A stretch of 64,000 bases of DNA from Bellilinea sp040754815 (GTDB lineage: Bacteria; Chloroflexota; Anaerolineae; Anaerolineales; Anaerolineaceae). The stretch spans positions 372,001-436,000 of the forward strand of contig JBFMBX010000003.1 of the NCBI GenBank assembly GCA_040754815.1, read 5' to 3'. The notes beneath the pieces are model-generated. The model ran no database searches, had not been told where the DNA came from, and saw only the letters and a program-made list of their open reading frames with translations. The position numbers and the translations under genes were made by a program. Shown here piece after piece: positions 42,683 to 51,485 of the stretch (its first letter is position 1; every line of letters starts with the position of its first letter).

Positions 42683-44677
42683 TTATCCTCTTTGATTTTG
42701 GGAGTGGTTGCCTGATTTATCAATAATTTTGATTGGAGTTGTGGTTGTGCGGGTTAAAGGGTGGTTTCGGCGAACGAATTGCTGCTCCAAAAGTAGAGTG
42801 GATATGATTCCAACCAGCGCCATTTCTTCAGTCTCACTAAACTGGCTTTCTGCAGAGGCTTTGGAAATTAACTTTTTTACGGCGTTGGTATTGAAAATTT
42901 CACTTCTTGCAATGTTTTGCTCGCTCAATAAATCAAACACATATTCTGGCGGATGAACACCAAAGAATGAGTTTTTGATGGGTGCCCGGTAGGGTCTCTT
43001 TTTCCTTTTCCAAATCTCGGGCGGTAAAAAATTACTGGCAAATTTCCTCAAGAGATATTTCTCATTCAATCCTCTCAGTTTGTAATGATCGGGCAACTGG
43101 TTGCAAAATTCAACCAACCGGTAATCGAGAAACGGAAATCTACCCTCGACCGAATGTGCCATGGCGGGACGATCTCCCTGAGACGATAGTAAGTATGGAG
43201 AAAGAAATGTGGCTATTTCCAGGTATTGAGCCTGAGCGAGATGCGACCATGAATTAAAGCTGTGGGGGAGGGGTATTTCACCATAATCCGGCTTATTCTG
43301 CCCGTTATTTAAAAATTTCAGGGTTCTTCCGGTGTTATCCCAGCGAATCAGGTGCGAGTAAAACGGAGAATCGGTTTCCTGTAATCGGCGTTGAAAAAAG
43401 GCGGTCAAAAATTCACCGGCGTTTTTAATGCGAGGAATATCAGGATAAAGTTTATTTAGCAGAGCGGGTCTCAAAGGCGATGAAGGATCTCTGGCAATGA
43501 ATCGGCGAATCTTCATTTCTTTGAAAATATCGTAACCGGCCAGAATTTCATCAGCCCCTTCACCTGTTAGAACCACTTTATAGCCATTTTCTCGAACCAG
43601 CCTTGATAATAAAAACATGGGGGCTGGGGCGGTTCGCAGTACGGGTGTTTCGGTATGCCAGACAACCTCCGGGAAGATTTGGCCGATATCTTCGGGGGTG
43701 CAGTAAACGACCTGATGATTGGTGCCGAGAAAACGTGCCATTTCCAGTTGAAAATCGCTCTCGTTAAATTCCTCAGAACTGAAAGCAATTGAAAAACTAT
43801 CCAACGGCGTTTGGGTATGGTTCCGAATAATGGCGGCAATTGTCGAGGAATCCAGCCCGCCGCTCAAATAAGCCCCAACGGGGACATCTGCCCGAAGCCT
43901 GATTTGCGTGGCGTCAATCAGCAAAGATGCAAAGTTTTCCAATATTTCTGCATCATTTTTCGTTTGATTTTCGGAATTAACGGCGTGGTGTGTATCCTCT
44001 TTGAATTTTAATTGCCAGTATGGTTGAACATTGATTTCGCCATTTTGAAGTAAAAGATAATGTCCCGCCGGCAGCTGCATGACCTGTTGGAATGCGGTGT
44101 GAGGAGGTTGTGGCGACCAGTAGGTAAAGACCTGTCTTAAAGCGTCCTCATCGAGCTCCAGATGAAAATTTGGAAAGGCGAGGAAGGATTTGATTTCTGA
44201 GGCGAACAAGAGAATGTGATGATTATGATAATAAAATAAAGGCCGAATACCCAGTCTATCCCGTGCAAGAAGGAGGGTCTGATTGCGACTATCCCATAAA
44301 GCGATTGAAAATTGACCGTTAAGATAATTGAGGCACTCTACTCCAAATTCCTCATAAAGATGAATGATGACTTCAGTATCGGTTTTAGTGGAAAATTGAT
44401 GCCCCTTTTTTTCGAGCAAAGGACGCAATTCAATATAATTGAAAATTTCTCCGTTAAAAACAATCCAAACCGTTCCATCCTCATTCGAGATGGGTTGAGA
44501 ACCTCCCGCCAGATCAATGATGCTTAATCTGGCACTGGCAAGTCCGACCCGGTTGTCTCTGTAAAGGCCAAATTCATCGGGGCCCCGGTGATGGAGGGCA
44601 AGGATCATTCCCTTCAACACTTCAAGGGAAATGGTGTCAATTTCTTTGATGTTGAAAATTCCGCAAATTCCACACAT
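42683..44677 (-). CDS. asnB: Glutamine-hydrolysing asparagine synthetase (exosortase-cluster amidotransferase type)
   Basis: 664 residues. It begins MCGICGIF, so the glutaminase nucleophile Cys2 is present; LHHRGPDE and NGEIFNY follow as usual. The synthetase domain has YLSGGLDSSTIAAII, and GEGADEILAGYD follows. The length and layout resemble the amidotransferases found in exopolysaccharide clusters (TIGR03108 type). It likely amidates a carboxyl group, for instance a sugar acid or a carrier-bound acid, using glutamine nitrogen. Its ATG overlaps the stop of the acyl-AMP ligase gene as TAATG. The paralogue at 25904 has lost this Cys. Confidence 0.85.
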   Translation of the reverse strand: MCGICGIFNIKEIDTISLEVLKGMILALHHRGPDEFGLYRDNRVGLASARLSIIDLAGGSQPISNEDGTVWIVFNGEIFNYIELRPLLEKKGHQFSTKTDTEVIIHLYEEFGVECLNYLNGQFSIALWDSRNQTLLLARDRLGIRPLFYYHNHHILLFASEIKSFLAFPNFHLELDEDALRQVFTYWSPQPPHTAFQQVMQLPAGHYLLLQNGEINVQPYWQLKFKEDTHHAVNSENQTKNDAEILENFASLLIDATQIRLRADVPVGAYLSGGLDSSTIAAIIRNHTQTPLDSFSIAFSSEEFNESDFQLEMARFLGTNHQVVYCTPEDIGQIFPEVVWHTETPVLRTAPAPMFLLSRLVRENGYKVVLTGEGADEILAGYDIFKEMKIRRFIARDPSSPLRPALLNKLYPDIPRIKNAGEFLTAFFQRRLQETDSPFYSHLIRWDNTGRTLKFLNNGQNKPDYGEIPLPHSFNSWSHLAQAQYLEIATFLSPYLLSSQGDRPAMAHSVEGRFPFLDYRLVEFCNQLPDHYKLRGLNEKYLLRKFASNFLPPEIWKRKKRPYRAPIKNSFFGVHPPEYVFDLLSEQNIARSEIFNTNAVKKLISKASAESQFSETEEMALVGIISTLLLEQQFVRRNHPLTRTTTTPIKIIDKSGNHSQNQRG

Positions 44678-46215
44678 TAAAGGACTGCCTTTTTGATTTT
44701 TCCTGATGAGGTTTTGGGCAGTTCGGCAACAAATTCAATGTATTTTGGAACCATGAAATCTTCAAGGTTGTTCCTGCAATACCTCAATACATCCGCTTCG
44801 GTTAATTGAGGATCGCTTTTAACAATAAATGCCTTAATGGCCTGACCGAGGATTTCATCGGGGACGCCGACAACTGCGACTTCGTACACCCCATTGATCT
44901 TGTATATAGTATTTTCAACTTCCTTTGGAGAAACTTTTTCTCCACGGCTTTTAATGATGTCATCCTTACGGGCGACAAAGTAAAAATAGCCATCTTCGTC
45001 CATTTTGAATAAGTCGCCGGTATAACACAATCGTTCTCCCGGAATTCTGCCGGGACGAAATCGCTGGGCGGAGAGTTTTTCATCTCCCCAATAGCCACGC
45101 ATGACATGCCTTCCGCGAACTACCAGTTCACCCACCTCTCCGGGGCCAAGGCGGTTTCCGTTCTCGTCTTCAATCCATACTTCCGTTCCCGGTATGGCTA
45201 TGCCCACCGAGTCTGGTTTGACATCTAACTGGGAAGGCGGCAAGTAAAGAGTTCTTTTGGTTTCGGTAAGGCCATACATGGAAAACAATTTCACGTTTGG
45301 AAATGTATCGCGGATTTTCAAGATATGAGCCGGCGGTAAAGCTGCCGCCGTATTGGTCATGTAGCGAAGGCTGGATAAGTCATAGGAGGATAAATCCATA
45401 TTGACCAGCATTGAAAAAATGGTTGGTACTCCGGGAAAACCGGTCACCTTTTCTTTTTCAATCTGAGTCAGAATTTGGGCGGGATAGTTAAATCCTTTTT
45501 CGAGGATTAATCTTCCTCCGAATGAAAACACCATGAGGAGCTGGTAAAGACCATAATCGAAGGAGAGAGGCAAAACATCTATGACAATATCATCTTCTGT
45601 ATTGCCAATGTAGGAAGTTATGGAATCAACCGCGAAGATAATATTGCTGTGGTCTGACATTACCCCTTTGGGTTCGCCCGTACTTCCGGAAGTATAAATC
45701 AGGCAGGCTAAATCCAGATCAATGTTTTTGGGGATGGGACGGTTAGATGGGCTGGTTTTAAGAATTTCATCGAAAAGATAAACATTTTTATTCTCAGAAA
45801 GGTGAATGTATTCTCCCTGGGTGAGGATAAACGCCTTCAGGGAGGGGCAGTGTTGACGAGTTTCTCCCAAATCCATTTTTTGTTGTGGAGAGAAAAACAA
45901 ACATGTAACTGCACAATTATTGAGGATATAAACCAGTTTATCCGGTTTCGTTGTGGGATTGATTGCGACAAAAACAGCATCCGCCTTGAGGACTGCAAAA
46001 ATACCGATGACCAGTTCAACACTGTTCTGCATGAAAAGAGCCACGCGATCGCCTCTTGAGACCCCCATTTTTTTGAGAGCATTCGCCACACGATTGGCTT
46101 TTTCGTCAATTTCTGCGTAAGTCAATCGTCTTTCGCCGCAAACCAGGGCGATTTTGTCGGGTAATTTTTGTGCGCTTTTTTCGAGGAATTCTTGAACCAG
46201 GCGAAAATGGGTCAT
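44677..46215 (-). CDS. Acyl-AMP ligase (exosortase-cluster type)
   Basis: 512 residues with the adenylate-forming motifs IYTSGSTGEPKGV (about 175-187), SMYGLTETKR, LCYTGDLF, ARKDDIIKSRGEKVSPKEVE and SGKIKK near the end. LSFDYGLYQLL replaces the FDxS motif of amino-acid A-domains and matches the acyl ligases found in exopolysaccharide clusters (TIGR03098 type), so a fatty or other organic acid is more likely than an amino acid. It should charge the carrier protein encoded just upstream (ATGA overlap). It differs in this way from the adenylation protein at 18469. Confidence 0.85.
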   Translation of the reverse strand: MTHFRLVQEFLEKSAQKLPDKIALVCGERRLTYAEIDEKANRVANALKKMGVSRGDRVALFMQNSVELVIGIFAVLKADAVFVAINPTTKPDKLVYILNNCAVTCLFFSPQQKMDLGETRQHCPSLKAFILTQGEYIHLSENKNVYLFDEILKTSPSNRPIPKNIDLDLACLIYTSGSTGEPKGVMSDHSNIIFAVDSITSYIGNTEDDIVIDVLPLSFDYGLYQLLMVFSFGGRLILEKGFNYPAQILTQIEKEKVTGFPGVPTIFSMLVNMDLSSYDLSSLRYMTNTAAALPPAHILKIRDTFPNVKLFSMYGLTETKRTLYLPPSQLDVKPDSVGIAIPGTEVWIEDENGNRLGPGEVGELVVRGRHVMRGYWGDEKLSAQRFRPGRIPGERLCYTGDLFKMDEDGYFYFVARKDDIIKSRGEKVSPKEVENTIYKINGVYEVAVVGVPDEILGQAIKAFIVKSDPQLTEADVLRYCRNNLEDFMVPKYIEFVAELPKTSSGKIKKAVL

Positions 46216-46472
46216 TTACCGTTGACACCCTTCATGCGTAAGTAATTTGCCAGATTTTTGACGGAGTCAAAATTGGCTGGAATAATCTCACGATCTTCAA
46301 CGCGAATCCCGAAAGTTTCTTCTACATAGGCAACAATTTCCATAACATTCATGGAGTCAACAATGCCGTTTTCCATGAAAGAGGTCTCTTCAGGATAAGG
46401 GTACCCATCACTTGAAAATAAAATATTTTCGGCAATATACTCCTTAATCTGTTGTTCAATATTCGAACTCAT
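46212..46472 (-). CDS. Acyl carrier protein
   Basis: 86 residues. The phosphopantetheine Ser is in IVDSMN (about residue 39), and VAYVEETFGIRVEDRE follows. Two ATGs are available; the second (46472) has AGGAG seven bases upstream, while the first (46478) would leave only one base, so I use the second. It overlaps the acyl-AMP ligase gene by four bases (ATGA). Such carrier proteins accompany the exopolysaccharide-type ligase in other clusters. It is distinct from the carrier at 18202. Confidence 0.9.
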   Translation of the reverse strand: MSSNIEQQIKEYIAENILFSSDGYPYPEETSFMENGIVDSMNVMEIVAYVEETFGIRVEDREIIPANFDSVKNLANYLRMKGVNGK

Positions 46473-46537
46473 TGCCATTCTCCTTTTTCCCTTGTGGTTC
46501 TTCTAAATTCATTTTTATTCAAGAATAAACGAGTAAA

Positions 46538-48187
46538 TCAAGACTCGCTTTTACCGGTTTGCCATTCAAAATGCTGTAACCCCACGCTGATTGCGGATTT
46601 CATGGTGGAAAAATCGGAAAAGAGCATTTTCAGATAAGTGAGGATGGGACCGGGTCTAAGTGCCCATTCGCGAAATGCGCGTTTTTGCCAGTAGAGCAAT
46701 CTTTCGGCAGGTAAACCCGGATAATCCAAAACAGTGCCTTTGTCCATATCCACCTGTTCCCACCGGGTGCCCGGTCTAAACCAGTTTTCACGTACAACCT
46801 CAAAAAAGAAAGGTGTGCCGGGGTAGGGGGCAGCCACGTGGAATAAGGCAATATCAAGGGGCAATTTTTTAGAGAATTCTATGGTCTGGCGGATGGTTTC
46901 TTCTGTTTCGGTGGGTAGGCCAATGATGAAATAGCCCCAATTCTTAATTCCTGCTTTTCTGGCAAGAGTAAGCGAACGGAAGGCGGTTTCAGGGTAAGCA
47001 CCTTTTCGGGCATGTCTTAAGACCTGTTCGCTACCGGATTCAATCCCCCAGGTCATCAAAAAGCATCCTGCCTTTGCCATCAAATTCAACATTTCTTCAT
47101 CTACATAATCCACGCGGCTATTGCAAGTCCACTTCATGTTGATGTTGGAATCAATCATTGCCTTGCAGATACCGATTACCTGGTCGCGATTGGCAGTGAA
47201 AAGGTCTGCGTACATGTTGACGTTGTTAATCCCCAATTTCTTCAGCACCCACAGTTCTTCAAGCACTTTTTCTGGTGAACGCAGGCGGACGGTATATTGA
47301 TAACTCACATGCTTGATGCAATAGATACAACCAGCGGTGCATCCACGACTGGTTACAATAAAGGTGAAAGGCCCCTTCATCAGCGGCATCACATATTTTT
47401 TATACGGTAACATTTCGTGTAGCGGAATGGGTAAATCATCCAAATCCTTGATAAAAGGGCGAGTTTTGTTGAGGATGATTTGATCGCCTTTCCGCCAGAC
47501 AATACCTTTGATTTCATGCATATTCACCGACCCATCCTCATTCAGGGCGGGGCGGTAGTCGGGATCGTGTTCTGCAATTAATTTCTGGATGAGAGGGGGG
47601 CGCTGATCAATTTTGCCTTCCAGGTGATCAATCAAATCACGCAGTGTCAGATCGGGTTCGCCGACCAGTCCAATATCCAGTGCAGGATAGGGGCGCATCG
47701 TTTCTACGGGGATGGGTGTAATATGGGTGCCAAACACCATTGTGGTTGCCCCTCTGGCTTTGGCCAGAAATACGCCGTACATGTCATTTTCGAGAGTCGG
47801 AGCAGTTAATTGAGAGAGGTAATACTTGGGTTGGTATTTTGAAATTAAATTCGCAAACTCTTGCCAGCCCATTCTCTCCGCGTTGGCATCAATAATTTTT
47901 ACAGTATAGGTTGGCACCAGAAGAGCAGCCATTTGGGCCAGTGAAACTTGTGGCCAAACCATATTTTCCCGCGTTCTTCTACCAACGCGATGCTGAGTTC
48001 GAATCCATAAACCGCCATCCGGTGTGGGTGGATTGACCAACAAAACATCCACTGCATCCTTGCCCCTGGGCTGACTTAATAAGCCGTTCCGAACAATATC
48101 ATCGGCGTTGGGGAATTTTGCCATTCGCAGGGGGGCCAGGCGGTGTGCTCCCAAATTTTTAAATTCTTTCGAATTCATCTCATCCAT
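46538..48187 (-). CDS. B12-binding-domain radical SAM protein
   Basis: 549 residues. The N-terminal third is a cobalamin-binding Rossmann domain (VDVLLVNPPTPDGG, then KIIDANAERMGW and GTHITPIPVE). The radical SAM core has SRGCTAGCIYC with Cys-x3-Cys-x2-Cys near residue 286, GIESGSEQVL and YFIIGLPTETEE. Members catalyse methylation or ring rearrangement at unreactive carbons. GTGAGG lies five to six bases before the ATG. It sits at the head of the carrier-protein/ligase/AsnB/NadE group, 59 bases before the carrier gene, so it may modify the carrier-bound acyl group or a sugar. The reaction is not predictable. Confidence 0.85.
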   Translation of the reverse strand: MDEMNSKEFKNLGAHRLAPLRMAKFPNADDIVRNGLLSQPRGKDAVDVLLVNPPTPDGGLWIRTQHRVGRRTRENMVWPQVSLAQMAALLVPTYTVKIIDANAERMGWQEFANLISKYQPKYYLSQLTAPTLENDMYGVFLAKARGATTMVFGTHITPIPVETMRPYPALDIGLVGEPDLTLRDLIDHLEGKIDQRPPLIQKLIAEHDPDYRPALNEDGSVNMHEIKGIVWRKGDQIILNKTRPFIKDLDDLPIPLHEMLPYKKYVMPLMKGPFTFIVTSRGCTAGCIYCIKHVSYQYTVRLRSPEKVLEELWVLKKLGINNVNMYADLFTANRDQVIGICKAMIDSNINMKWTCNSRVDYVDEEMLNLMAKAGCFLMTWGIESGSEQVLRHARKGAYPETAFRSLTLARKAGIKNWGYFIIGLPTETEETIRQTIEFSKKLPLDIALFHVAAPYPGTPFFFEVVRENWFRPGTRWEQVDMDKGTVLDYPGLPAERLLYWQKRAFREWALRPGPILTYLKMLFSDFSTMKSAISVGLQHFEWQTGKSES

Positions 48188-48205
48188 TTTGACCTCACAT
48201 AACCA

Positions 48206-49429
48206 TTAAGAAATTCTGTTAGGAAATCCGTTTAAGTCCTTTTCAACCATCAGTTCTCGTTGACTAAGGTCTTCTAAAACGCGCATGAGCGCCCAATAAA
48301 GTATCAGTTGGACACCAATCAGGATCATCATGGCGCTTCCCAAAAGATACAACCACAGTCTTTCAATTTCCCACCCGGAAATACCCAGTGATAAACTGAC
48401 GATACTTAACATAGTCCCTGAAATAAGCGTAAGGCTTCCCAGTGTGCCAAAACGACTTTCCAGTGGTTTTTTGAAGAGGGGTTTACCGAATAATCCCTGA
48501 CGAATGTTTTTCCTGTAAAACAACGAAACAAGATAATTTGAGGTTGCTCCTAAAGCAAAAAGGGCAACACCGGTAACCCCTGCTACCAGCCCGGCAAACA
48601 ATGCAGCAACACCCCATGGTCCAATTGTTGTAATGCCAGAAAGGCGTGCAATGACCAGGCCCGCGGCGGTTAAAAACGCTAAAAAGATACCTGCCAACCC
48701 CAGAATTCCCAGCACTCGCACGGGGTTGTATGCCATTACAGTCCAGATCATGGATTGAAGGAACAGGATGCCATCCCTGATTACACTTAATTTTGACCGT
48801 CCTATGCGTTCGCTATAAGGGATGGGCACTTCACACATACGAATACCCTCATGAACAGCACGGGTGCTCATCACGGGGGTCAGGTTTAAGCCGTTTGGTA
48901 ATGGATATATTTGCGCCAGAATTTCTCGTTTCACCACCCGCATTCCGCTGGCCGAATCGGTGATCTTTTGCCAGCCAAGCAAAGTAAGCAAACCGGCAAA
49001 AAACAGATTGCCCACACGACGCGTTACGGGCATCTGACTTTTTTCACCAGCCATTCGCGAACCAATTACCAGATCTGCGCCATTGAGAGCCTGAACACAA
49101 AGTTGAGGAAAATATTCCGGCGGATAAGTGCCGTCGGCATCCAAAAATCCGATGAGTTCGCCGCTTGCCATAGAGAAACCGGTTTTTAAAGCGCCCCCAT
49201 AGCCTTTGTTAATTTCGTGCGTGATAACCACAACATCATTATCGCGTTGAGCAATTTCGTTTGCAATTGCCGCGGTTCGATCTTTAGAGCCGTCATCTAC
49301 AACCAGCAATTCTAATTTATCAACCCCAATGCTTTGCAAAGCGGGTCGGATGGATAACACTCTGTTCATAATTTCCGCAATGCCATTTTCTTCATTGTAT
49401 GCAGGGATAACAACGGATAAAGTACACAT
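48206..49429 (-). CDS. GT2 polyprenyl-phosphate glycosyltransferase-like membrane protein
   Basis: 407 residues. The GT2 domain (about 1-230) has VIPAYNEENGIAE, VDDGSKDRT and GFLDADGTYPPEY, as in dolichol-phosphate mannose synthase and related enzymes. Four or so membrane helices follow (about 235-385), so it probably makes a polyprenol-phosphate sugar at the membrane. Its product could feed the two GT39/ArnT-like transferases (4590 and 29675), which need such donors. AAGGAAG lies close upstream of the ATG. Confidence 0.85.
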   Translation of the reverse strand: MCTLSVVIPAYNEENGIAEIMNRVLSIRPALQSIGVDKLELLVVDDGSKDRTAAIANEIAQRDNDVVVITHEINKGYGGALKTGFSMASGELIGFLDADGTYPPEYFPQLCVQALNGADLVIGSRMAGEKSQMPVTRRVGNLFFAGLLTLLGWQKITDSASGMRVVKREILAQIYPLPNGLNLTPVMSTRAVHEGIRMCEVPIPYSERIGRSKLSVIRDGILFLQSMIWTVMAYNPVRVLGILGLAGIFLAFLTAAGLVIARLSGITTIGPWGVAALFAGLVAGVTGVALFALGATSNYLVSLFYRKNIRQGLFGKPLFKKPLESRFGTLGSLTLISGTMLSIVSLSLGISGWEIERLWLYLLGSAMMILIGVQLILYWALMRVLEDLSQRELMVEKDLNGFPNRIS

Positions 49430-49441
49430 TCTTACTTCCTT

Positions 49442-50269
49442 TCAGTAATAAACCTTGATATCCGGTGAGATTTTTACCTGATCTGTCGTGTGGATGATGC
49501 GGGCAGGCACGCCACCTACAACCGTATTCGCAGGCACATTTTTGGTGACTACTGCCCCAGCCGCAACAACCGCCCCTTTTCCTACACGGACACCATCTGT
49601 TATGATTGCCCCTGCTCCTAACCAAACATCGTCTTCGATGATTATTCCTTCGGCAGTTATACCCTGTTCGACAAAAGGTAATTGTGGGTTATTGAAAACA
49701 TGATTTACAGCCAGAATTTGGGTAAAAGGTGAGGTGTATACGCGATCACCAATACTTACGCCTCCTTGCCCGCGAATGACGCAGCACTCTCCAATCAGGC
49801 AATCTTTACCAATTTTTATCCCCGCATGGGGTAATCCCCGAAAATTATAAACATGCAGAATTGCTCCATGCATTACGATAGTGTTCTCTCCAATTTCAAT
49901 TCCATCCGGGCAGGCGTGCAAATACGCTCCTTGATCAATATAAACTCGGTTGTGAAGGTGGATGTAATTTGCAAATCTCAGGCGTACGCCGCTTTCGATT
50001 GCAACCAGTCCTTCCATCTTCATAATCAACCGATAAAGAATTGATCGAACACCAATTCCTATAATTGTTGGAATCCAGCCGGCGGTCAAATAAAGGGTTT
50101 GTTCCAGTATGTATCTCCCCACACCCGATGCTTGACGGCTCAGGTATAGGCCAATTGAATTTTGTCTGTGGGGAGGTATTCTGGATTGGTGATTGTTATT
50201 CTTCAAAAAGGCATGCTCCGCCATTACGACATATCGTCGTAATCCATTTTTACTATTACCCCTTGTCAT
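49442..50269 (-). CDS. Hexapeptide-repeat acyltransferase (left-handed beta-helix)
   Basis: 275 residues from the ATG at 50269. The C-terminal two thirds have hexapeptide repeats (IEIGENTIVMHGAILHV, IGDRVYTSPF, IIEDDVWLGAGAIITDGVRV, VGKGAVVAAGAVVTKNVPA), the WbbJ/LacA-type fold that O-acetylates sugars using acetyl-CoA. An N-terminal part of about 70 residues has a hydrophobic stretch. The start is uncertain: reading can extend to 50311 or begin at 50224. At 50269 the ATG lies within a 15-base-pair stem, with AGGA in its loop, so translation may be controlled by RNA structure. Confidence 0.82.
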   Translation of the reverse strand: MTRGNSKNGLRRYVVMAEHAFLKNNNHQSRIPPHRQNSIGLYLSRQASGVGRYILEQTLYLTAGWIPTIIGIGVRSILYRLIMKMEGLVAIESGVRLRFANYIHLHNRVYIDQGAYLHACPDGIEIGENTIVMHGAILHVYNFRGLPHAGIKIGKDCLIGECCVIRGQGGVSIGDRVYTSPFTQILAVNHVFNNPQLPFVEQGITAEGIIIEDDVWLGAGAIITDGVRVGKGAVVAAGAVVTKNVPANTVVGGVPARIIHTTDQVKISPDIKVYY

Positions 50270-50299
50270 ACCATTGCGTTTCCTCGCAATGGTATGACA
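50264..50299. repeat. Perfect 15-bp inverted repeat around the acyltransferase start
   Basis: TGTCATACCATTGCG (50264-50278) pairs completely with 50285-50299 across a 6-base loop. On the plus strand the stem is followed by GG and six T, which resembles an intrinsic terminator, but no plus-strand gene reads into it. On the minus strand it lies 20 bases after the gmhA-GAF stop; the loop carries AGGA and one arm contains the likely ATG of the acyltransferase gene. It could be a translational switch, an mRNA-stability element or a bidirectional terminator remnant. Confidence 0.7.
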
Positions 50300-50319
50300 G
50301 GTTTTTTGCAATCTAAGAC

Positions 50320-51471
50320 TTACTTTTCAATCAAATGTGCGGCAGCCAGTATCGAGGGGGTCAATGAGGTTGCCATTTTGGAAACATATTCCAGGTCTTC
50401 CGGGGAAAATTCTGAACCTTGCGGGTGAACAAGTGTGATTGAACCCAGAACCCGGTCGTTAATTGAAATTGGTACTGAAACAGCGGATCGGCTTTTGTTT
50501 GGATCTTTATCCCATGGTCTTCTTAGCCAGCGTTCATCCTTGGAGGTATTACTGACCAGGGCCGGTTTTCCATGTTTGATGACCCATCCTGCCAAACCAT
50601 GCTGGCTGATTTCGGCCAGTTGCTCCATGGGTGGATTTGATACCTGTCCTTCTCTAACTGTTGCCCCAGCAATGACATTTCCCTTCTGGTCGAGAAGGAT
50701 CAATGTGCCACTGCTTGCGCCCGTGCTGCAAAGGGCAATTTGAAGCATGTAACCGAGGTTGTGCTCTTCCGTATTTGGGGCTACTTTTATTTCAGGATTA
50801 TTGCCATTATCTGAGCTCTGAAGATGAATTGCGCTATCGAAAAGCGACTCGGCGAGTGATTTTGCTTCATTTAGGGGAGTATCAACAGGCGTGGAAAATT
50901 GCGTAACCGTACCTTCGGCCAGTCTCAACAGGGAGTAACACACCACATGCTCGATGGAAAGGTGTAAATCTTCAATATGCTGGATATTATTGGAAGGAAC
51001 ACGGATTTCAAGTTTGACCAGTTTTGCCAGTTTACCGCCTTTATAACCGGTAAACCCAACCGTAATTGCTCCTACTTTATTTGCCAGTTCCACTGCGTGA
51101 ATAACATTCTCGGAGTTACCGCTGGTGGATATGGCAATCACAATATCATTCGGTTGGACAAAGTTCCGCAATTGATCTACAAACACATTTTCATACCCAT
51201 GGTCGTTGGCCAGAGCGGAAAAAATGGACATATTATCGGATAACCCGATTACCTTAAAGCCCGGAAGGTCGGGAAAAGCGGTGTTTTTAGCCAGATCACA
51301 AACGAAATGTGATGCAGTTGACGCGCTTCCACCATTGCCCATGATAAAAATTTGCCTGCCATTCAATCTGGCGTTGTGAAGGATGTGAACTAATTGATCG
51401 ATCTTCTCAACAGGAAGATTTTGGATGGTCTTATTCAAGTCATTCATGTATTCCCTGATATATTCGATCAT
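50320..51471 (-). CDS. gmhA: Sedoheptulose-7-phosphate isomerase (GmhA-like SIS) fused to a GAF domain
   Basis: 383 residues in two parts. The SIS domain (1-185) has GNGGSASTASHF (45-56), ISTSGNS (114-120) and the likely catalytic His175 in LSIEH; the catalytic-Glu position reads as Asp59. This matches isomerases that make D-glycero-D-manno-heptose 7-phosphate. After a linker, residues about 236-380 form a GAF domain (TLILLDQKGNVIAGAT, HGLAGWVIKHGKPALVSNTS, SVPISINDRVLGSITLVH, then EFSPEDLEYVSKMAT). GmhA is normally about 190 residues with nothing attached, so a ligand-sensing GAF tail is unusual and suggests allosteric control. GGAGGAAA gives a strong ribosome site. The next gene in the pathway, hddA, lies 14 bases upstream. 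Confidence 0.85.
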   Translation of the reverse strand: MIEYIREYMNDLNKTIQNLPVEKIDQLVHILHNARLNGRQIFIMGNGGSASTASHFVCDLAKNTAFPDLPGFKVIGLSDNMSIFSALANDHGYENVFVDQLRNFVQPNDIVIAISTSGNSENVIHAVELANKVGAITVGFTGYKGGKLAKLVKLEIRVPSNNIQHIEDLHLSIEHVVCYSLLRLAEGTVTQFSTPVDTPLNEAKSLAESLFDSAIHLQSSDNGNNPEIKVAPNTEEHNLGYMLQIALCSTGASSGTLILLDQKGNVIAGATVREGQVSNPPMEQLAEISQHGLAGWVIKHGKPALVSNTSKDERWLRRPWDKDPNKSRSAVSVPISINDRVLGSITLVHPQGSEFSPEDLEYVSKMATSLTPSILAAAHLIEK

Positions 51472-51485
51472 TGTTTCCTCCTCTA

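Noticed and set aside
39841..48187. Exosortase/PEP-CTERM system suggested by TIGR03087-, TIGR03098- and TIGR03108-like neighbours
   Set aside because: No eight-helix exosortase protein and no PEP-CTERM tail was found in the window; the propeller proteins end in a basic tail without a PEP motif.
50264..50307. Plus-strand intrinsic terminator (15-bp stem plus six T)
   Set aside because: The shape fits, but there is no plus-strand gene upstream for tens of kilobases. Kept only as a structured inverted repeat.
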